This document shows, in pieces, positions 7,959 through 17,006 of a stretch of 64,000 nt of DNA; position 1 is the stretch's first letter, and the number at the start of each line of letters is the position of its first letter. The translations under genes and the position numbers were made by a program. The DNA lies in the NCBI RefSeq assembly GCF_018070025.1, contig NZ_JAGPYQ010000001.1, forward strand, positions 682,001 to 746,000, written 5' to 3'. This DNA comes from Streptomyces liliiviolaceus. GTDB taxonomy: Bacteria; Actinomycetota; Actinomycetes; Streptomycetales; Streptomycetaceae. Below the pieces are notes generated by a model, which saw nothing but the letters and a program-made list of their open reading frames with translations, was not told the origin of the DNA and did not search any database.

Positions 7959-9521
7959 TCAGCGGACGAGTTCGGGCTCCTGGTCGTCGGCGGGGGTGGG
8001 CGCACTCGCCGCTGCGGGCGCTTCGTCCGTGGCTTCCGCTCCCTCCGTCGCCGCCGACCCCTCCACGTGCTGGGCCGGGCGCTTCGGGAGGGCGGACATC
8101 AGCAGGAAGATGACCGTCATCACGACGGCGACCCAGACCATCGCGTGCTGGAAGGCGTCGACGAACGCGGGGCCGACCTCCGGCGGGGCGAGGCGGTCGG
8201 AGATCCGGCCGAAGAAGACGACGGAGACCAGGGCGAGGCCGAGGGCGTTGCCCATCTGCTGGACCGTGTTGATCAGGCCGGACGCCGAACCGGCGTGCTC
8301 GCGCGGCACCTCGGAGAGGACCGCGTCGGTGAGCGGGGCGACGATCAGACCCATGCCGAGACCCATCACGACCAGCGGGAGGGCCATCTGCCAGGAGGCG
8401 ATGGACAGGCCGTACCGCTCGGACTCCCAGATGTAGAGCAGGACACCGGCGGCCATGGTGAGCGCGCCCGCCTGCAGCACCTTGCGGCCGAACCGCGGCA
8501 CCAGCTTCTGCACCGACAGACCCGCCGCCAGCGACACCGCGATCGAGAACGGTACGCCCGTCAGGCCGGCCCGCAGCGGGCTCCAGCCGAGGCCGGTCTG
8601 CATGTAGAGCGTCCAGATCAGGAAGAAGATGCCGAGGCCGATCCCGAACACGGTCTGGACGGCGATGCCCGCCGCGAAGCTCTTCACCTTGAACAGGGAG
8701 AGTTCGACGAGCGGCGAACCGTCCCGCGCCGTCTTGCGCTTCTCGTACGCCACCAGCGCACCGAGGACGACGAGGGAGCCGCCCATCGACACGTACCCCC
8801 AGGTCGGCCAGTCCAGCTCGCGGCCGCGGATCAGCGGGTAGAGCAGCATCAGCAGACCGAGGGTGACCAGGGCGACGCCGACGAGGTCGAGCTTCAGGGC
8901 CCGCGGGGCCTTGGACTCGGTGATGAACCTCCGGCCCAGGATCAGGCCCGCGATGCCCACGGGGAGGTTGATGAGGAAGATCGGCCGCCATTCCAGGCCG
9001 AACAGGTTCCACTCGGTGAGCAGCGCGCCGAAGAGGGGGCCGGAGACCGCGCCCAGGCCCACGATCGCGCCGAACAGGCCGAAGACCTTGCCGCGTTCGT
9101 GCGCCGGGAAGGTGGCGTGCACGATCGACAGGACCTGCGGGACCATCAGCGCGGCCATCGCGCCCTGGAGGATGCGCGAGGCGACGAGCATGTCCGGGTT
9201 CACGGCGAAGCCGCAGAGCGCGGACGCGAGGGTGAAGCCGCCGATGCCGATGAGGAAGAGGCGTTTGCGGCCGTGGATGTCGCCCAGGCGTCCGCCGGTG
9301 ATCAGGCCCGCGGCGAAGGCGAGCGCGTAGCCGGCGGTGATCCACTGGATCTGACTGAACGTGGCGCCCGCGTCCCGCTGGATCGAGGGGATCGCGATGT
9401 TGACGATCGTCACGTCGACCAGGTCCATGAAGGCGGCCGTCATGACGATGGCCAGGGCGTACCAGCGGCGGCGGTCCGCCTCCGGCCGGGGGGACGCGGG
9501 GGTGGTGCTCGGTGTGGTCAT
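7959..9521 (-). CDS. MFS drug efflux transporter, DHA2 family
   Basis: 520 aa from ATG at 9521; the longer frame to 9737 only adds dispersed-repeat sequence. It has about 14 hydrophobic segments. The family signatures are DVTIVNIAIPSIQ in TM1 and GGRLGDIHGRKRLF between TM2 and TM3. A polar tail follows the last membrane segment. It should export a toxic compound in exchange for protons. The substrate is unknown. It is divergent from the WYL regulator at 9740, which may control it. Confidence 0.9.
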   Translation of the reverse strand: MTTPSTTPASPRPEADRRRWYALAIVMTAAFMDLVDVTIVNIAIPSIQRDAGATFSQIQWITAGYALAFAAGLITGGRLGDIHGRKRLFLIGIGGFTLASALCGFAVNPDMLVASRILQGAMAALMVPQVLSIVHATFPAHERGKVFGLFGAIVGLGAVSGPLFGALLTEWNLFGLEWRPIFLINLPVGIAGLILGRRFITESKAPRALKLDLVGVALVTLGLLMLLYPLIRGRELDWPTWGYVSMGGSLVVLGALVAYEKRKTARDGSPLVELSLFKVKSFAAGIAVQTVFGIGLGIFFLIWTLYMQTGLGWSPLRAGLTGVPFSIAVSLAAGLSVQKLVPRFGRKVLQAGALTMAAGVLLYIWESERYGLSIASWQMALPLVVMGLGMGLIVAPLTDAVLSEVPREHAGSASGLINTVQQMGNALGLALVSVVFFGRISDRLAPPEVGPAFVDAFQHAMVWVAVVMTVIFLLMSALPKRPAQHVEGSAATEGAEATDEAPAAASAPTPADDQEPELVR

Positions 9522-9634
9522 GGTTTGACGGTAGGAGGGATGTAGGTCAGGTCGTGTCCTAGTTGTGGGGGATGCTCGGGGTGTGGGCGGACGGGGTGGG
9601 TGCGTTTGGAGGGTGCGGGTGCGTCGTGGCCGGT

Positions 9635-9697
9635 CGCGCAGTTCCCCGCGCCCCTGAAGGCGAAAGACAAAAGATTGCGCCGTTCCCCGCGCCCCTA
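9635..9697 (+). repeat. Two copies of the dispersed GCAGTTCCCCGCGCCCC repeat
   Basis: Two tandem copies of the repeat core found at many intergenic sites in this window, about 41 bp apart and in the same orientation. They lie between the divergent pump and WYL-regulator genes. No coding signal. Confidence 0.8.
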
Positions 9698-9739
9698 GGG
9701 GTCCGCGCCCCCGGTCGGTTCTACGAGAGGGAGACATCT

Positions 9740-10705
9740 ATGAGTACGGACACTCCGGCGCGGCTGTTGCAGTTGTTGTCTCTTCTTCAGACTCCTCGGG
9801 AGTGGCCCGGTGGGGAGCTCTCGGAGCGGCTCGGGGTATCCCGGCGGACCGTGCGGCGGGATGTCGACCGGCTGCGGGAGCTGGGCTATCCGGTGCAGGC
9901 GACCAAGGGCGCGGACGGCGGCTACCGGCTGGTCGCCGGGAAGGCCATGCCTCCGCTGGTTCTCGACGACGAGGAGGCGGTGGCGATCGCGGTGGGCCTG
10001 CGAGCCGGTGCGGGGCACGCCGTCGAGGGCGTCGACGAGGCCTCGGTCCGGGCGCTGGCCAAGCTCGAACAGGTCCTGCCGAGCCGGCTGCGCCACCGCG
10101 TCTCCACCTTGCAGGCCGCCACCACTCCCCTGACGACGGGCGACGGCGCCAGCATCGCGCCCGAGACGCTGACCACGATGGCCTCGACGATCGCGGGGCA
10201 GGAGCAGCTGCGGTTCGCGTACCGCGCGGGGGACGGGGCCGAGAGCCGGCGCCGGACGGAGCCGTACCGGCTCGTGTCGACCGGCCGCCGCTGGTATCTC
10301 GTCGCCTACGACCTCGGCCGCGAGGACTGGCGTACGTTCCGGGTCGACCGTGTGTCCGAGCCCTTCGCGACCGGGGCGCGTTTCGCGAGGCGCGAGCTGC
10401 CCACGGGGGACGCGGCCGAATATCTGCGGCAGTCGATGTACCGGCGGCAGGAGACGTACGCGTTCGACGTGACGTTCGTGGCGCCGGCGGACTTCGTCAC
10501 GGCGCGGCTGCCCGCGTGGCTGGGGGCGCCCGAGCCGATCGGCGACGGGCGGTGCCGGTTGCGTGGCGCGTCGGGGGACGCGGTGGAGTGGATGGCCGTG
10601 CGGCTCGCGATGGTGGACTGCGAGTTCACCGTGCACGCCCCGGCGGAACTCGTGGCCTGCGTAAGGGACTTGGGGGGACGGCTCAGCCGGGCGGTCGAGG
10701 GCTAG
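9740..10705 (+). CDS. HTH/WYL-domain transcriptional regulator (YafY type)
   Basis: 321 aa from ATG at 9740, preceded by GAGAGGGAG. N-terminal HTH_11-type winged helix (about 5-60, SRRTVRRDVDRLRELGYPV), then a WYL domain (about 140-215, with FAYRAGDG and RRWYLVAYDLGREDWRTFRVDRV) and a WCX C-terminal extension. WYL proteins are thought to sense nucleic-acid or other ligands. Divergent from the efflux gene 218 bp away, so local control of that pump is plausible but unproven. Confidence 0.9.
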   Translation: MSTDTPARLLQLLSLLQTPREWPGGELSERLGVSRRTVRRDVDRLRELGYPVQATKGADGGYRLVAGKAMPPLVLDDEEAVAIAVGLRAGAGHAVEGVDEASVRALAKLEQVLPSRLRHRVSTLQAATTPLTTGDGASIAPETLTTMASTIAGQEQLRFAYRAGDGAESRRRTEPYRLVSTGRRWYLVAYDLGREDWRTFRVDRVSEPFATGARFARRELPTGDAAEYLRQSMYRRQETYAFDVTFVAPADFVTARLPAWLGAPEPIGDGRCRLRGASGDAVEWMAVRLAMVDCEFTVHAPAELVACVRDLGGRLSRAVEG

Positions 10706-11365
10706 GGGGCCGTGCCGGTGGCGGGGTGGCCTCTCCTCGCGAACGCAGGGGATGCCCGTCCTCGCGAACGGTGCGTCCGTCGGCGCGGTTTGCCTCCGTG
10801 ACACAATGTGCCGCCTGGGTCACCCCGGGGTTCAGGTTCGGGGTGGCCCAGTCGTCGTGTCCGCACGCCGCACGGCCCCGTGGAACGGCCTCACGACCCC
10901 ACGGATGGAGTCGAGCTCCGGCGCCAGGGGAGGCGCCGGAGCTCGGCTCTGGAAGAGTCCCGGCACCGGGGGGAGTGCGTCGGGACTCGGCTTTTGGGGG
11001 GTCCTGGAGTTTGTGCCCCGGGACCGATGTGTTGAAGCGGCTGTAAACGGACTTCTGTGCGACCCGGTGAGAGGCTCTGACCAGCCGTGCCGTGAGGCAT
11101 GGCCGACACAGATCTGCTCGTCCGTCCCGCGGTAGGCTCGCATGCCCCCGAAACGGGGACCCAATCCCCTCGAAGAGGACGAGTTTTTCTCACGCCGGAC
11201 CGGGCCCCGGGCAGGGAACCGAACCGCTGCCCGGACCGGGGCGCCGCCGGAGCCCGGAAGCGGTCCTTCCCGCGGGCCGGCGGCGGGCCGGGCCCGGCCC
11301 GCCGGAGTGCGTCCCGGTGACCGGACGCCGCCGGACGCCGCCGTAGGAAGCCCGCGCCGGGCGTC
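10706..11365. other. 660-bp intergenic region, hairpins but no supported gene
   Basis: Frames here lack convincing codon bias or ribosome sites. A 12-bp stem with one wobble pair (10816-10827 with 10839-10850) and a perfect 14-bp stem with a 6-nt loop (10912-10945) follow the WYL gene and probably terminate it. The run GTTTTTCTC near 11180 is unusually T-rich for this DNA. A small RNA cannot be excluded, but nothing proves one. Confidence 0.5.
10912..10945. terminator. Hairpin terminator after the WYL regulator
   Basis: A perfect 14-bp GC-rich stem with loop AGGGGA, about 200 nt past the WYL-gene stop. A weaker hairpin at 10816-10850 lies nearer to the stop and may act with it. Confidence 0.55.
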
Positions 11366-11370
11366 CTACG
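11342..11370 (-). terminator. Hairpin overlapping the hrdD stop codon
   Basis: The arms CGTAGGA and TCCTACG enclose a second stem GCCCG/CGGGC with a 3-nt loop. The stop codon of the sigma-factor gene (11366-11368) lies within the arm, so the hairpin forms at the very end of its message. Confidence 0.6.
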
Positions 11371-12364
11371 CCGCGGCGTCGAACCCTGTGGAACGGGCCA
11401 GCTTCTTCAGTTCCATCAGCGCGTGCTTCTCGATCTGGCGGATGCGCTCGCGGGTGAGGCCGTGCTCCTTGCCGACCTCGGTCAGCGTGCGCTCGCGGCC
11501 GTCCTCGATGCCGTACCGCATCTTGATGATCGAGGCGGTGCGCTGGTCGAGGCGGCCTATGAGGTCGTCCAGCTCCTCGCTGCGCAGCAGCGTCAGCACG
11601 GACTGCTCGGGCGACACGGCCGAGGTGTCCTCCAGCAGGTCCCCGAACTGGGTGTCGCCCTCGTCGTCCACCGACATGTTCAGCGAAACCGGGTCGCGGG
11701 CCCAGTCCAGGACGTCGATGACGCGCTCCGGCTTGGAGTCCAGCTCCGCCGCGATCTCCGTGGGCTCCGGATCGCGGCCGTGCTCGCGGTTGAACTCGCG
11801 CTGCACACGGCGGATCCGGCCCAGCTCCTCCACCAGGTGGACGGGGAGGCGGATGGTGCGGGACTGGTCGGCGATGGACCGGGTGATGGCCTGACGGATC
11901 CACCAGGTCGCGTACGTCGAGAACTTGAAGCCCTTGCGGTAGTCGAACTTCTCGACCGCGCGCACCAGGCCCGCGTTCCCCTCCTGGATCAGGTCCAGCA
12001 GCGGGAGGCCGCTGCGGGGGTAGCGGCGGGCCACCGCGACGACCAGGCGGAGGTTCGACTTGATGAAGACCTCCTTGGCCCGCTCGGCCTCGGCGACCAG
12101 CGCTTCGAGCTCCTCGCGGGAGGCCTGCACCTTGCTGTCGGTGGTCTCACCGTCGAGAAGCTGCCGCGCGAAGACGCCGGCCTCGATGGTCTGGGACAGC
12201 TCGACCTCCCTGGCGGCGTCGAGCAGCGGTGTGCGCGCTATCTCGTCGAGATACATGCCGACCAGGTCGCGGTCGGCGATCTCGCCGCCTACGGCGCGAA
12301 CACTGCGTGCCGCGTCGGTCTCGCCGGAGGCGGACTTACGACGGGCGACGGCACGGGTTGCCAT
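11366..12364 (-). CDS. hrdD: Group 2 RNA polymerase sigma factor HrdD
   Basis: 332 aa from ATG at 12364. Sigma-70 regions appear in order: region 1.2 (DLVGMYLDEIARTPLLDA), region 2 with the -10-binding helix (FSTYATWWIRQAITRSI, near residue 150), region 3, and region 4 with a C-terminal HTH (TLTEVGKEHGLTRERIRQIE). Region 1.1 is absent, as in group 2 factors. Length and the start MATRAVARRKSA match my memory of Streptomyces HrdD. It directs core polymerase to HrdB-like promoters but is usually dispensable. Transcribed divergently from the GNAT gene across 172 bp that must hold its promoter. Confidence 0.93.
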   Translation of the reverse strand: MATRAVARRKSASGETDAARSVRAVGGEIADRDLVGMYLDEIARTPLLDAAREVELSQTIEAGVFARQLLDGETTDSKVQASREELEALVAEAERAKEVFIKSNLRLVVAVARRYPRSGLPLLDLIQEGNAGLVRAVEKFDYRKGFKFSTYATWWIRQAITRSIADQSRTIRLPVHLVEELGRIRRVQREFNREHGRDPEPTEIAAELDSKPERVIDVLDWARDPVSLNMSVDDEGDTQFGDLLEDTSAVSPEQSVLTLLRSEELDDLIGRLDQRTASIIKMRYGIEDGRERTLTEVGKEHGLTRERIRQIEKHALMELKKLARSTGFDAAA

Positions 12365-12536
12365 GCGTGCTCCCTTGCGATGGTGGGCTTGCGGGTCCTG
12401 GTGGTGGCTCGGACACCCTCCCGAGTGCCCTGCTTCCGATGGAAACAACGACTGGAATCCGGACAGAATTCCCAACCCGGCCCTCGATTTTTCTGATCTT
12501 GCAGTACCCTGTGCCGCCGTAAAAGGAGGCGTGGTG

Positions 12537-13052
12537 GTGTCGGAACATACAGAGGTCCAGGTCAGACCCGGAGTCGAAGCCGACCTCGGCGCTCTCACGG
12601 ACATCTACAACCACTACGTCCGTGAGACGCCCATCACCTTCGACACGGCGGTCTTCACCCCGGAGGAGCGACGCCCTTGGCTGCTCTCTCACCCTGAAGA
12701 CGGCCCGCATCGGCTGATGGTTGCCGTGGACGCGGACTCACAGCGGATTCTGGGGTACGCCACATCGAGCGCGTTCCGGCCGAAGCCCGCGTACGAGACG
12801 TCCGTGGAGGTGACGGTCTACCTCGCTCCCGGCGCGGGCGGCCGGGGTGTCGGCACGCGGCTCTACAAGGCTCTCTTCGACGCGCTCGTGGGCGAGGACC
12901 TCCACCGGGCGTACGCGGGGATCGTGCAGCCCAACGAGGCGTCCGTGCGGCTGCACGAACGGTTCGGGTTCCGGTACCTCGGCACGTACCGGGAGGCGGG
13001 CCGGAAGCTCGGCCGGTACTGGGATGTGGCGCGGTACGAGAAGGATCTCTGA
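12537..13052 (+). CDS. GNAT N-acetyltransferase, phosphinothricin-acetyltransferase-like
   Basis: 171 aa. Start GTG 12537 is placed 7 nt after a strong AAAAGGAGG; GTG 12534 is also possible. The start VRPGVEADLGALTDIYNHYV with PITFDT is the PAT/bar-type N-terminus, and the acetyl-CoA loop is VYLAPGAGGRGVGTRLY near residue 95, followed by QPNEASVRLHERFGF. Such enzymes acetylate amino groups, often of phosphinothricin-like or amino-acid analogues. Actual substrate not predictable. Convergent with the dioxygenase gene, with only 20 bp between the stops. Confidence 0.88.
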   Translation: MSEHTEVQVRPGVEADLGALTDIYNHYVRETPITFDTAVFTPEERRPWLLSHPEDGPHRLMVAVDADSQRILGYATSSAFRPKPAYETSVEVTVYLAPGAGGRGVGTRLYKALFDALVGEDLHRAYAGIVQPNEASVRLHERFGFRYLGTYREAGRKLGRYWDVARYEKDL

Positions 13053-13072
13053 GACCCGGCCGGCCCCCGCTG

Positions 13073-13873
13073 TCAGCCGAACTGGACCGAGCGCTTGGCC
13101 AGGCCCAGCCAGAAGCCGTCGATCACGGACCGCTGGGACGCCAGGTCGCCGGCGGCGTCCGCCGCTCCCATGGTCACGAACAGCGGGGCGAAGTGCTCCG
13201 TGCGCGGGTGGGCCAGCTGTCCGGCCGGGGACTTGTGGAGGAAGTCGAGGAGGCCGTCCACGTCCGCGGAGTCGAGCGCCTGGTGGCCCCAGGCGTCGAA
13301 CTCGGCCGACCAGCCGGGGATGCCTCCCTGACGGAGGGCGGCGAGGTTGTGGGTGAAGAAGCCGGAGCCGACGATCAGGACGCCCTCGTCGCGCAGGGGG
13401 GCCAGCTTGCGGCCTATCTCCATCAGGCGGACGGGGTCCAGCGTGGGCATGGAGACCTGAAGGACCGGAATGTCGGCCTCGGGGAACATCTCCACGAGCG
13501 GGACGTACGCGCCGTGGTCCAGGCCGCGGTCCGGGATGTCCTGGACCGGTGTGCCGGGGGCGCGCAGCAGCTTGCGGACGGACTCGGCGAGGGCGGGGGC
13601 GCCCGGGGCGTCGTACCGCACCTTGTAGTAGTGCTCGGGGAAGCCCCAGAAGTCGTAGACCAGCGGGACGGGTGCGATGGCGCCGAGGGCCAGCGGGGCC
13701 TCCTCCCAGTGCGCCGAGACCATCAGGATCGCCTTGGGGCGCGGGAGGTCGGCGGACCAGGCGGCGAGCTGGCCGGGCCAGATCGGGTCGTCGGCGAGGG
13801 GCGGGGCGCCGTGCGAGAGGTAGAGGGCGGGCATGCGCTCCACGGCGGGGTGTTCCTCGGTGGCTGCGGACAT
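13073..13873 (-). CDS. LigB-type extradiol dioxygenase (DODA/YgiD-like)
   Basis: 266 aa from ATG at 13873 with GAGGGAG upstream. Class III extradiol fold: SHGAPPL near residue 20, SAHWE near 50, GLDHGAYVPL near 115, GSGFFTHN near 170 and TEHFAPLF near 230 supply the metal and catalytic His residues. Members open catechol-like rings (for example DOPA 4,5-dioxygenase). The divergent MarR gene and two palindromes between them suggest induction by a small phenolic compound. Confidence 0.88.
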   Translation of the reverse strand: MSAATEEHPAVERMPALYLSHGAPPLADDPIWPGQLAAWSADLPRPKAILMVSAHWEEAPLALGAIAPVPLVYDFWGFPEHYYKVRYDAPGAPALAESVRKLLRAPGTPVQDIPDRGLDHGAYVPLVEMFPEADIPVLQVSMPTLDPVRLMEIGRKLAPLRDEGVLIVGSGFFTHNLAALRQGGIPGWSAEFDAWGHQALDSADVDGLLDFLHKSPAGQLAHPRTEHFAPLFVTMGAADAAGDLASQRSVIDGFWLGLAKRSVQFG

Positions 13874-13947
13874 GACTGCGGCTCCCTCTCGTGCTGCTAG
13901 AAGCGGTGCTCGAATAGCTGCTCGAATCGCTGCTCCGAGCGAGGTTG

Positions 13948-14004
13948 CTTGAAGTATCAAGCTCTGTTAGGCGGAGCCTACTCCCTACTTGTTTAAGATT
14001 CAAG
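13948..14004. promoter_or_regulatory. Two palindromes between dioxygenase and MarR genes
   Basis: CTTGAAGTATCAAG at 13948-13961 is a perfect 5-bp inverted repeat. CTTGTTTAAGATTCAAG at 13988-14004 carries the same CTTG...TCAAG arms. They are 40 bp apart, about four helical turns, and are AT-rich for this genome. Very likely MarR dimer sites covering both divergent promoters. Confidence 0.6.
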
Positions 14005-14026
14005 AAGGGGCTCGTACAGTAGGTGT

Positions 14027-14530
14027 ATGAACACGGCATCCGCTGACGAGCCGCGCTGGCTCAGTGACGAGGAACAGCGCACCTGGCGTGCGTTCATGCA
14101 CGCGACCACGCTTCTTGAGGACCATCTCGACCGCCAGCTGCAGCGTGACGCGGGCATGCCGCACATCTACTACGGGCTGCTCGTGCAGCTGGTCGAGGCG
14201 CCGCGGCGGCGGTTGCGGATGACCGAGCTGGCGATGAGAGCGAAGATCACGCGGTCGCGTCTCTCGCATGCGATCGCTCGGCTGGAGAAGAACGGGTGGG
14301 TGCGGCGGGAGGACTGTCCGTCCGACAAGCGGGGGCAGTTCGCGGTCCTGACGGACGAGGGGTACGCCGTTCTCGAACGGGTCGCTCCCGGGCATGTGGC
14401 CGCGGTGCGGCAGGCGCTGTTCGATCGGCTCTCGCCCGAGCAGCAGAAGGCGCTCGGGGAGGCGATGCTGCTCATCGCGGAGGGGCTTCAGCCGGAGGGG
14501 GCGGGGGCGGACCTGCCCTGGCTGCGCTAG
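14027..14530 (+). CDS. MarR-family transcriptional regulator
   Basis: 167 aa. A winged helix with LRMTELAMRAKITRSRLSHAI as recognition region (about 65-90) and a wing with REDCPSDKRGQFAVLTDEG. These are the classic MarR features. Divergent from the LigB-type dioxygenase across 153 bp that contain two palindromes, so it probably represses that gene and itself until a phenolic ligand binds. Confidence 0.9.
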   Translation: MNTASADEPRWLSDEEQRTWRAFMHATTLLEDHLDRQLQRDAGMPHIYYGLLVQLVEAPRRRLRMTELAMRAKITRSRLSHAIARLEKNGWVRREDCPSDKRGQFAVLTDEGYAVLERVAPGHVAAVRQALFDRLSPEQQKALGEAMLLIAEGLQPEGAGADLPWLR

Positions 14531-14572
14531 CCGACTCGGGACTTTCGGCACGGCCGGGGTCTGCTGCGGCCG

Positions 14573-14965
14573 TCGTCGGGTGCGGGCGGGTGGGGGCTGA
14601 GCGCGCAGTTCCCCGCGCCCCTTCGTCGGCGGAGGCCGCTGCTCGGGTGCGGGTACGTGGGGGCTGAGCGCGCCGTTCCCCGCGCCCCTTCGTGGGCGGA
14701 GGTCGCTGCTCGGGTGCGGGTGCGTGGGGGCTGAGCGCGCCGTTCCCCGCGCCCCTTCGTGGGCGGAGGTCGCTGCTCGGGTGCGGGTGCGTGGGGGCTG
14801 AGCGCGCCGTTCCCCGCGCCCCTTCGTGGGCGGAGGTCGCTGCTCGGGTGCGGGTGCGTGGGTGCTGAGCGCGCCGTTCCCCGCGCCCCTTTGCGGGCGG
14901 AGGTCGCTGCTCGGGTGCGGGTACGTGGGGGCTCAGCGCGCCGTTCCCCGCGCCCCTTAAAAGCG
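14573..14965. repeat. Tandem array, six units of exactly 67 bp
   Basis: The landmark TGGGGGCTGAG (TGGTGCTGAG or TGGGGGCTCAG in diverged units) starts at 14591, 14658, 14725, 14792, 14859 and 14926, so the spacing is a constant 67 bp. Each unit contains the dispersed repeat core CGTTCCCCGCGCCCCTT. The frames through it are open only because 67-bp units shift frame each time. It is not coding. Confidence 0.9.
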
Positions 14966-15004
14966 GCCCCGCAAGGGGTACGGGGAACGACGCGGGCAAC
15001 CCCC

Positions 15005-15115
15005 GCCAAAGGGGCGCGGGGAACTGCGCGGCCAGCCCCCACCGGCCCGCAGAATCACGACAACCGGCCGGCCTCTCAAGGGGCGCGGGGAACTGCGCGG
15101 GCAACCCCCACCGGG
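15005..15115 (-). repeat. Two inverted copies of the dispersed repeat
   Basis: Cores AGGGGCGCGGGGAACTGCGC near 15009 and 15077 lie in the opposite orientation to the adjacent 67-bp array, so the region could form a large cruciform. Together with the array they fill most of the gene-free 14531-15334 stretch. Confidence 0.8.
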
Positions 15116-15200
15116 TCGCAGGTACACGACGCCCGGCCGCCCCCCACCCCCACCAGACCCCCAGGTCGAATACAGCCCCCGTCGAGGAGCCGAGCGCAGC

Positions 15201-15241
15201 GATCTGCCCCGGCTCCGTCGTAACAGGAGCCGGGGCAGATC
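15201..15241. terminator. Perfect 16-bp hairpin terminator
   Basis: Stem GATCTGCCCCGGCTCC (15201-15216) pairs exactly with 15226-15241 across a 9-nt loop. It lies about 95 nt past the stop of the DHA2 pump gene read on the minus strand. Confidence 0.75.
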
Positions 15242-15334
15242 GGGGTTCGCGCGTACGAAGGCGTCCCCACCCCTGCGTACGCACGAGGTCAGTGGGTGAC
15301 CCAGTCGGTTCCGGGCCCGCTCACCGCGAAGCGG

Positions 15335-16873
15335 CTAGTGGGCGATGACCGGCACCTTCACGTCGTCCTCGGCCCCGTCGACGGACTCGGAGGACGCGTT
15401 CATGTCCACACTGCCCGCGTTGACGAAGGTGAAGACGATCGCCGCGGCCACCACGAGGATGCCCACCGCGAACCAGATCGCGTTCGTGTACCCGTGCACC
15501 TGCGCCTGCAGCTGCACGAGCTGCTGCTGGGACTGCGTGGCCGCACCGCCGATGTGGTCCTTGACGTACGCGGTCGTGGCCGAAGCCGCGATCGTGTTCA
15601 GCAGGGCCGTACCGATCGCGCCACCCACCTGCTGCGAGGTGTTGACCATCGCGGAGGCGACACCGGAGTCACGCGGCTCGACACCGAGCGTGGCCAGGGA
15701 CATGGCCGGCATGAACGCCGTACCCATACCGAGGCCGAGCAGCAGCATCGCCGGCAGGAGCAGCGTCGCGTACGACGAGCCGATCTCCATCCGGGTCAGG
15801 AGCAGCATGCCGAGCGCCGCGACCAGGAAGCCGGGACCCATCAGCAGCCGCGCCGGAACGCGGTTCATCAGCCGGGCGCCGATCTGCGTGGAGCCCGTGA
15901 TCATGCCCGCGATCATCGGAAGGAAGGCGAAACCGGTCTTGACCGGCGTGTAACCCTTCACGATCTGCAGGTAGTAGGTCAGGAAGAGGAACAGACCGAA
16001 CATCGCGATGATCGCGAGGCCGAGCGAGAGGTAGATACCGCCACGGTTGCGCTCGGTGATGACGCGCAGGGGCAGCAGCGGGGCCTTGACCTTGGACTCG
16101 ACGAAGACGAAGGCCGCGAGGAGCAGCGCCGACGCGATGAACAGGCCGATCGTGGTGGTGTCGCTCCAGCCCTCGGACTCGGCACGCGTGAAGCCGTAGA
16201 CGAGCGAGACCAGACCGAGGGTGGACAGGACGACACCCGGGATGTCGAGCGGCGAGCGGTTGCGGCTGCCGACCGGCTCACGGATGACGAAGTACGCACC
16301 GGCCGCGGCGACGACCGCGAACGGGATGTTGACGAAGAAGGTCCAGCGCCAGTTCAGGTACTCGGTGAGGAAACCGCCGAGGATGAGGCCGACGGCGCCA
16401 CCGCCACCGGCGATCGCCCCGTAGATGCCGAACGCCTTGGCGCGCTCCTTGGAGTCGGTGAACATCACCGCGAGGAGCGAGAGCGCGGCGGGGGCGAGCA
16501 GTGCGCCGAACGCGCCCTGCAGAGCACGGGAGCCGAGCAGCATCGCCTCGTTGGTCGCGGCGCCACCGAGCGCGGACGCGCCGGCGAAGCCGATCAGACC
16601 GGCGACGAAGGTGCGCTTGCGGCCCCACAGGTCGGCTATGCGGCCACCGAACAGGAGGAGTCCGCCGAAGGCGAGGGCGTAGGCCGTGATGACCCACTGC
16701 CGGTTGCCGTCGGAGATCCCGAGGTCCTGCTGGGCCGAGGGAAGGGCGATGTTCACGATGGTCGCGTCGAGCACGACCATCAGCTGGGCGAGCGCGATGA
16801 AGACCAGCGCTTTCCAGCGGTTGGAATCGGGAGCCGGCGCCTTGGCGGCGTTGGCCTGGACTGTTTCAGACAT
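15335..16873 (-). CDS. MFS drug efflux transporter, DHA2 family (14 TMS)
   Basis: 512 aa from ATG at 16873, chosen because upstream sequence in frame is a 14-bp tandem repeat and not protein-like. TM1 has DATIVNIALPSAQ, the TM2-3 loop has GGRIADLWGRKRTF, and TM5 has a motif-C-like glycine run (GAIAGGGGAVGLILGG). About 14 hydrophobic segments. A TetR gene 320 bp upstream reads the same way and probably represses it. Likely proton-driven export of an antibiotic or toxic metabolite; substrate unknown. Confidence 0.92.
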   Translation of the reverse strand: MSETVQANAAKAPAPDSNRWKALVFIALAQLMVVLDATIVNIALPSAQQDLGISDGNRQWVITAYALAFGGLLLFGGRIADLWGRKRTFVAGLIGFAGASALGGAATNEAMLLGSRALQGAFGALLAPAALSLLAVMFTDSKERAKAFGIYGAIAGGGGAVGLILGGFLTEYLNWRWTFFVNIPFAVVAAAGAYFVIREPVGSRNRSPLDIPGVVLSTLGLVSLVYGFTRAESEGWSDTTTIGLFIASALLLAAFVFVESKVKAPLLPLRVITERNRGGIYLSLGLAIIAMFGLFLFLTYYLQIVKGYTPVKTGFAFLPMIAGMITGSTQIGARLMNRVPARLLMGPGFLVAALGMLLLTRMEIGSSYATLLLPAMLLLGLGMGTAFMPAMSLATLGVEPRDSGVASAMVNTSQQVGGAIGTALLNTIAASATTAYVKDHIGGAATQSQQQLVQLQAQVHGYTNAIWFAVGILVVAAAIVFTFVNAGSVDMNASSESVDGAEDDVKVPVIAH

Positions 16874-17006
16874 GGGAGTACCCACTTCAGGACTTCGTGG
16901 CGAAAAAACGTGACGGAAGGGACGGCTCGTCACCGGTGACGTCTTCGTCGACTGCTTCGTCGACGCCCTCCTCGACGTCCTTGTCGATGACGACCGGTGG
17001 CTTGTG

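Noticed and set aside
11092..11346. Short gene MRHGRHRSARPSRG... upstream of hrdD
   Set aside because: No ribosome site, Arg/Pro-rich composition and three frames equally open.
14573..14965. CRISPR-like regular array
   Set aside because: The 67-bp units are near-identical along their whole length with no variable spacers, and no cas genes are present.
15296..16939. 547-codon plus-strand open frame opposite the pump
   Set aside because: Antisense shadow of the DHA2 pump, which has full membrane and motif structure.
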